Positions 61,501-64,000 of a DNA stretch of 64,000 nucleotides are shown in pieces. A model generated the notes under the pieces. It had not been told where the DNA came from and did not search any database. It saw only the letters and a program-made list of their open reading frames with translations. The position numbers were made by a program, and so were the translations under genes. Position 1 is the stretch's first letter, and each line of letters starts with the position of its first letter. Source of the stretch: Tomocerus qinae (Eukaryota > Arthropoda > Collembola > Entomobryomorpha > Tomoceridae); contig CM034549.1 of the NCBI GenBank assembly GCA_020055645.1, positions 16,203,930-16,267,929 of the forward strand. The letters are read 5' to 3'.

Positions 61501-63979
61501 ATGATTATCTATTGTATCTCTTACGGAGGCAACCTGTCCCAACTTTTTTGTGGTAAACGTAGCGGGCAAATTTTGTTTAGATCTACTCTGACTTATAACC
61601 AATCTCCCTAATAAATATCATTATTGTTATAACATTTTATGATTTCTGTAATTTACATTTTTCGGTCTGTTGCATCCCTTTTCATGTGAAATATCAATTC
61701 AATCATTTCATTTTGCTAACAACTGCTTTTCTCATCAACTATTATGTCTATTAGCGCTTTGTTTCCCAATCTTTCGGAGCACAATTTGTACACCAGTAAA
61801 TTCTGCAGAAATCATACACATTTTAAAATGTAGATTTGATAGTTACAAAAGGGTACCTACAAAATTTGGTATCAAGAACATAATAATAAGACATTCTGTC
61901 ATTTTACTATCGGACTTTATGGAGGAATAACCGTGTAAAAATTTACTTACGCTGTGCTTTATTGAATAACGCAAGAGTAAGTATATTAGTTGTAAATGTC
62001 AATGTTAAAAGCTCATTTTAATTTAGCCATTTGCCATTTGGTTCTAAATTCCGTAACACCGAACCCATTAGAAAAGAGTTTAATATTAATTGCTTAAATA
62101 ATAATAACCAAAATAGGTGTACGAGTTACTTCATCGTTTAATGTCAATCTAAAAGTAGTAATTTATGTTCTTATAATCAAAGTATAACGTTACATAATGT
62201 TGATTAATGTATTTGTTATGCAAGCTTTTGAAAGTCTGATGCTCAAATAGCTTTTTTGTCCTTAACGTATAGCGCTTATTCACGTAGCCCAAAGAGGTTC
62301 TAAGAATTAGAGTTAACTTCACAAGAAAAAATTCCATTATAGTTCCCACGTTTCGTTTCTTTGGCTGGAGCCCATTGAGAAGAGACTATTATTTTTGATT
62401 TACTCACAGAGCCTAGCAAATTCAAGTCACTTAACATGCATTAAATCAAAATTGGTTATTATCTAATCTGGATTAGATAAGCAAATGTTCTTTCACATTT
62501 CAACATCCTCTACTTTTCCAGAATCATCTAGCCTCTCCAATCATAACGGATATTGTTAATATTATTAATTACAGTATTTTAGACATATCTAGAGCGATTC
62601 TGTCAAAGATACTATCATTACTGATAACGAATGATTATCAAGTTAACAATTTCGAACATGTACCGCTGTAAATTCCTGTGTAGAGAATTTTTTTGAAATA
62701 ATTACCGTTCTATTTGCAGATGACTTTTCTGATAAAAAATGCTATCATGAAAATGCATCTATAATAGCTACTTAAATACCAAATGGGGTAATTACTACAT
62801 TTATACATGCAGACATGCACAATCCTTGAGCATGCAGTATTGACGTAAGGAAAGTGCCAGATTTGTCATTGACATTGTTAGAAATTCGATTAAATATAAA
62901 GTGAAATGAAGAAAGGGTTTGTATTTTGTAGGTTAATGAGCTTTCCTGCGGAGGAAATTACATAAAATTAGGAGCATGGAACGTGACAATGATAGACGAA
63001 GATGGCTTAACTGCTATAATTTCTTTTGACTATTCTATTCTTCAAGTCTGTCGTCCTCTCTCTTTACTTTTAACATCAGGATCCTCTCAGGTGACATGAA
63101 CAATAACAATCGCAATGTACTAACAAGAGTTTCTTACTATACATCCTTCTTATCAATGTCATCTGCGATACAAAACACTAACAATTAGCACATTGCTTTG
63201 CATATATGTATTTTGTAGTAATTACGCTTAGTAGAGTTGTTGAAAATCAAAACACAAACTGCAAAATACATTTTCTGTGTCACATCACAGCTGACTAGTT
63301 GGGTTAATAACATAAAGAAGACCTGCATATAACAATTGAGTATTGGGTACAGTTGTCTGCACAATTACAATTTTAATCTCCGTGAAGGTACTAAATACTT
63401 AAGATAGCCACTAGCCGAATAATTTGCACATCAACAAACATCCCATTTCCTTTCATCAGCTAAAATCACAAAAGAAATGCTTTAAATGTTAATTACTTTT
63501 GGATTGCATCGTCTTAGACAATTTACATATAGACATGATATATCTCCTAATGATAATTGCGGTAATTGCGACCAGGCAAGTTTCTTTGTGCCATTGGTAC
63601 AAATACAATTGTCGAAAGGTATCTTGGTATATAAATCATATAATTCTTAGTAAATAGTAATAAAGTATAAATGACAAGGCTATATAAGATGTACCTTATT
63701 TTTCCATTTGGGCAGAGCAAGGAAAGATTCTTTGTCGGTCACAGAACAGGCGAGGACGCAAGCATTGGCACCTCTGTAGTATGTTCGAGTGATAGCATCG
63801 AATTCCTCTTGGCCAGCCGTGTCCCACAACATGAGACGAACAGCCTGATCCTCAATGGTCAATATCCGTTCAAGGAAATCCACGCCGATGGTCTTTTTGT
63901 AATCACGGGTGAAGATCCCTCGGCAGAATCTCTGTATCATAGAACTCTTGCCCACTGATCCGTTACCGACTATCACCAC
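55561..63979 (-). CDS. Rab23: Rab23 small GTPase, 5' end outside the window
   Basis: Three minus-strand exons, 63979-63695, 57766-57687 and 56227-55561, give 343 residues. The exon at 63979 starts with a splice acceptor, so only about ten N-terminal residues lie beyond the window. VGNGSVGKSS (P-loop), KKTIGVDFLER (switch I), DTAGQEEFDAITRTYYRGA (switch II), NKVD and TSVKEDLNVN match Rab23 closely. Rab23 is a membrane-traffic GTPase that acts at the cilium, tempers Hedgehog signalling in mammals and orients wing hairs in Drosophila. The C-terminus CSIL is a prenylation box after a basic run KKRRRE. Unlike the 237-residue human protein, there is a roughly 180-residue tail after the G domain, acidic first and then rich in Asn, His, Ser and Gly. 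The introns are 1.5 and 5.9 kb. Confidence 0.93.
56228..63694 (-). other. Rab23 introns
   Basis: Two introns (57686-56228 and 63694-57767) on the minus strand, AT-rich. The larger holds a small non-autonomous transposon at 61259-61493. No nested gene was recognised. Confidence 0.7.
61259..61493. mobile_element. 235-bp MITE in the Rab23 intron
   Basis: Flanked by a perfect 9-bp duplication AACGTACAT (61250-61258 and 61494-61502). The inverted ends start CAAGATTCGTCTA and continue, with mismatches, for about 70 bp through ACAGGTTAGT and CAAATTAAAA. The centre carries its own hairpin, TGGAGGACAAAT against ATTTGTCCTCCA. No coding. Confidence 0.85.
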
Positions 63980-64000
63980 CTACATCAAACAATAAAATAC

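Overview
This is a stretch of AT-rich eukaryotic nuclear DNA. Introns have GT-AG borders, 3' ends carry AATAAA-type signals, and the encoded proteins are animal proteins. An ionotropic-receptor-like chemoreceptor, TTAGG-type repeat units inside a transposon, and Na,K-ATPase and Rab23 sequences of arthropod type point to an arthropod. A repulsive guidance molecule (RGM) gene, a family that Drosophila lacks, argues against a fly. A springtail or another early-branching hexapod would fit, but that is a guess.

Layout from left to right. 496-7553 (+) is a four-exon atypical Ras-like GTPase of the RERG/RASL11 kind. 9747-17426 (-) holds three genes in a row: a small two-helix membrane protein, an ODF3/shippo-like microtubule-associated protein, and a complete 15-exon divergent Na,K-ATPase alpha paralogue. 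17427-33179 has no recognisable gene, apart from a 547-bp non-autonomous transposon and a GC-richer patch with a CRE motif. 33836-36238 (+) is an RGM-family GPI-anchored protein. 39593-40703 is a foldback transposon built of hairpins and a G-quadruplex-prone 8-bp minisatellite. 41175-42813 and 48613-49959 (+) are tandem paralogues of the mitochondrial GHITM/TMBIM5 protein. They are separated by a 5.2-kb element with about 430-bp terminal inverted repeats. This element carries a broken SAM/C2H2 gene, a small gene on the opposite strand and roughly 67-bp tandem repeats. 50672-52546 (+) is an intronless ionotropic-receptor-like gene. 52992-53390 (-) is a small secreted cysteine-rich protein lying between inverted repeats. 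55561-63979 (-) is the 3' part of Rab23, with a long Asn/His/Ser-rich tail; its first coding exon lies beyond the right edge.

The strongest points for a second look are: (i) the 43262-48505 element, which has clear termini and SAM/C2H2 coding but no transposase I can recognise; (ii) the Na,K-ATPase paralogue, intact as a pump but with several cation-site residues changed; (iii) the RGM protein lacking the family's GDPH autocleavage motif; and (iv) three unrelated-looking non-autonomous elements that all have perfect 9-bp target-site duplications.

Exon borders were deduced by hand from reading frame, GT-AG signals and family alignment recalled from knowledge. No database search was run.
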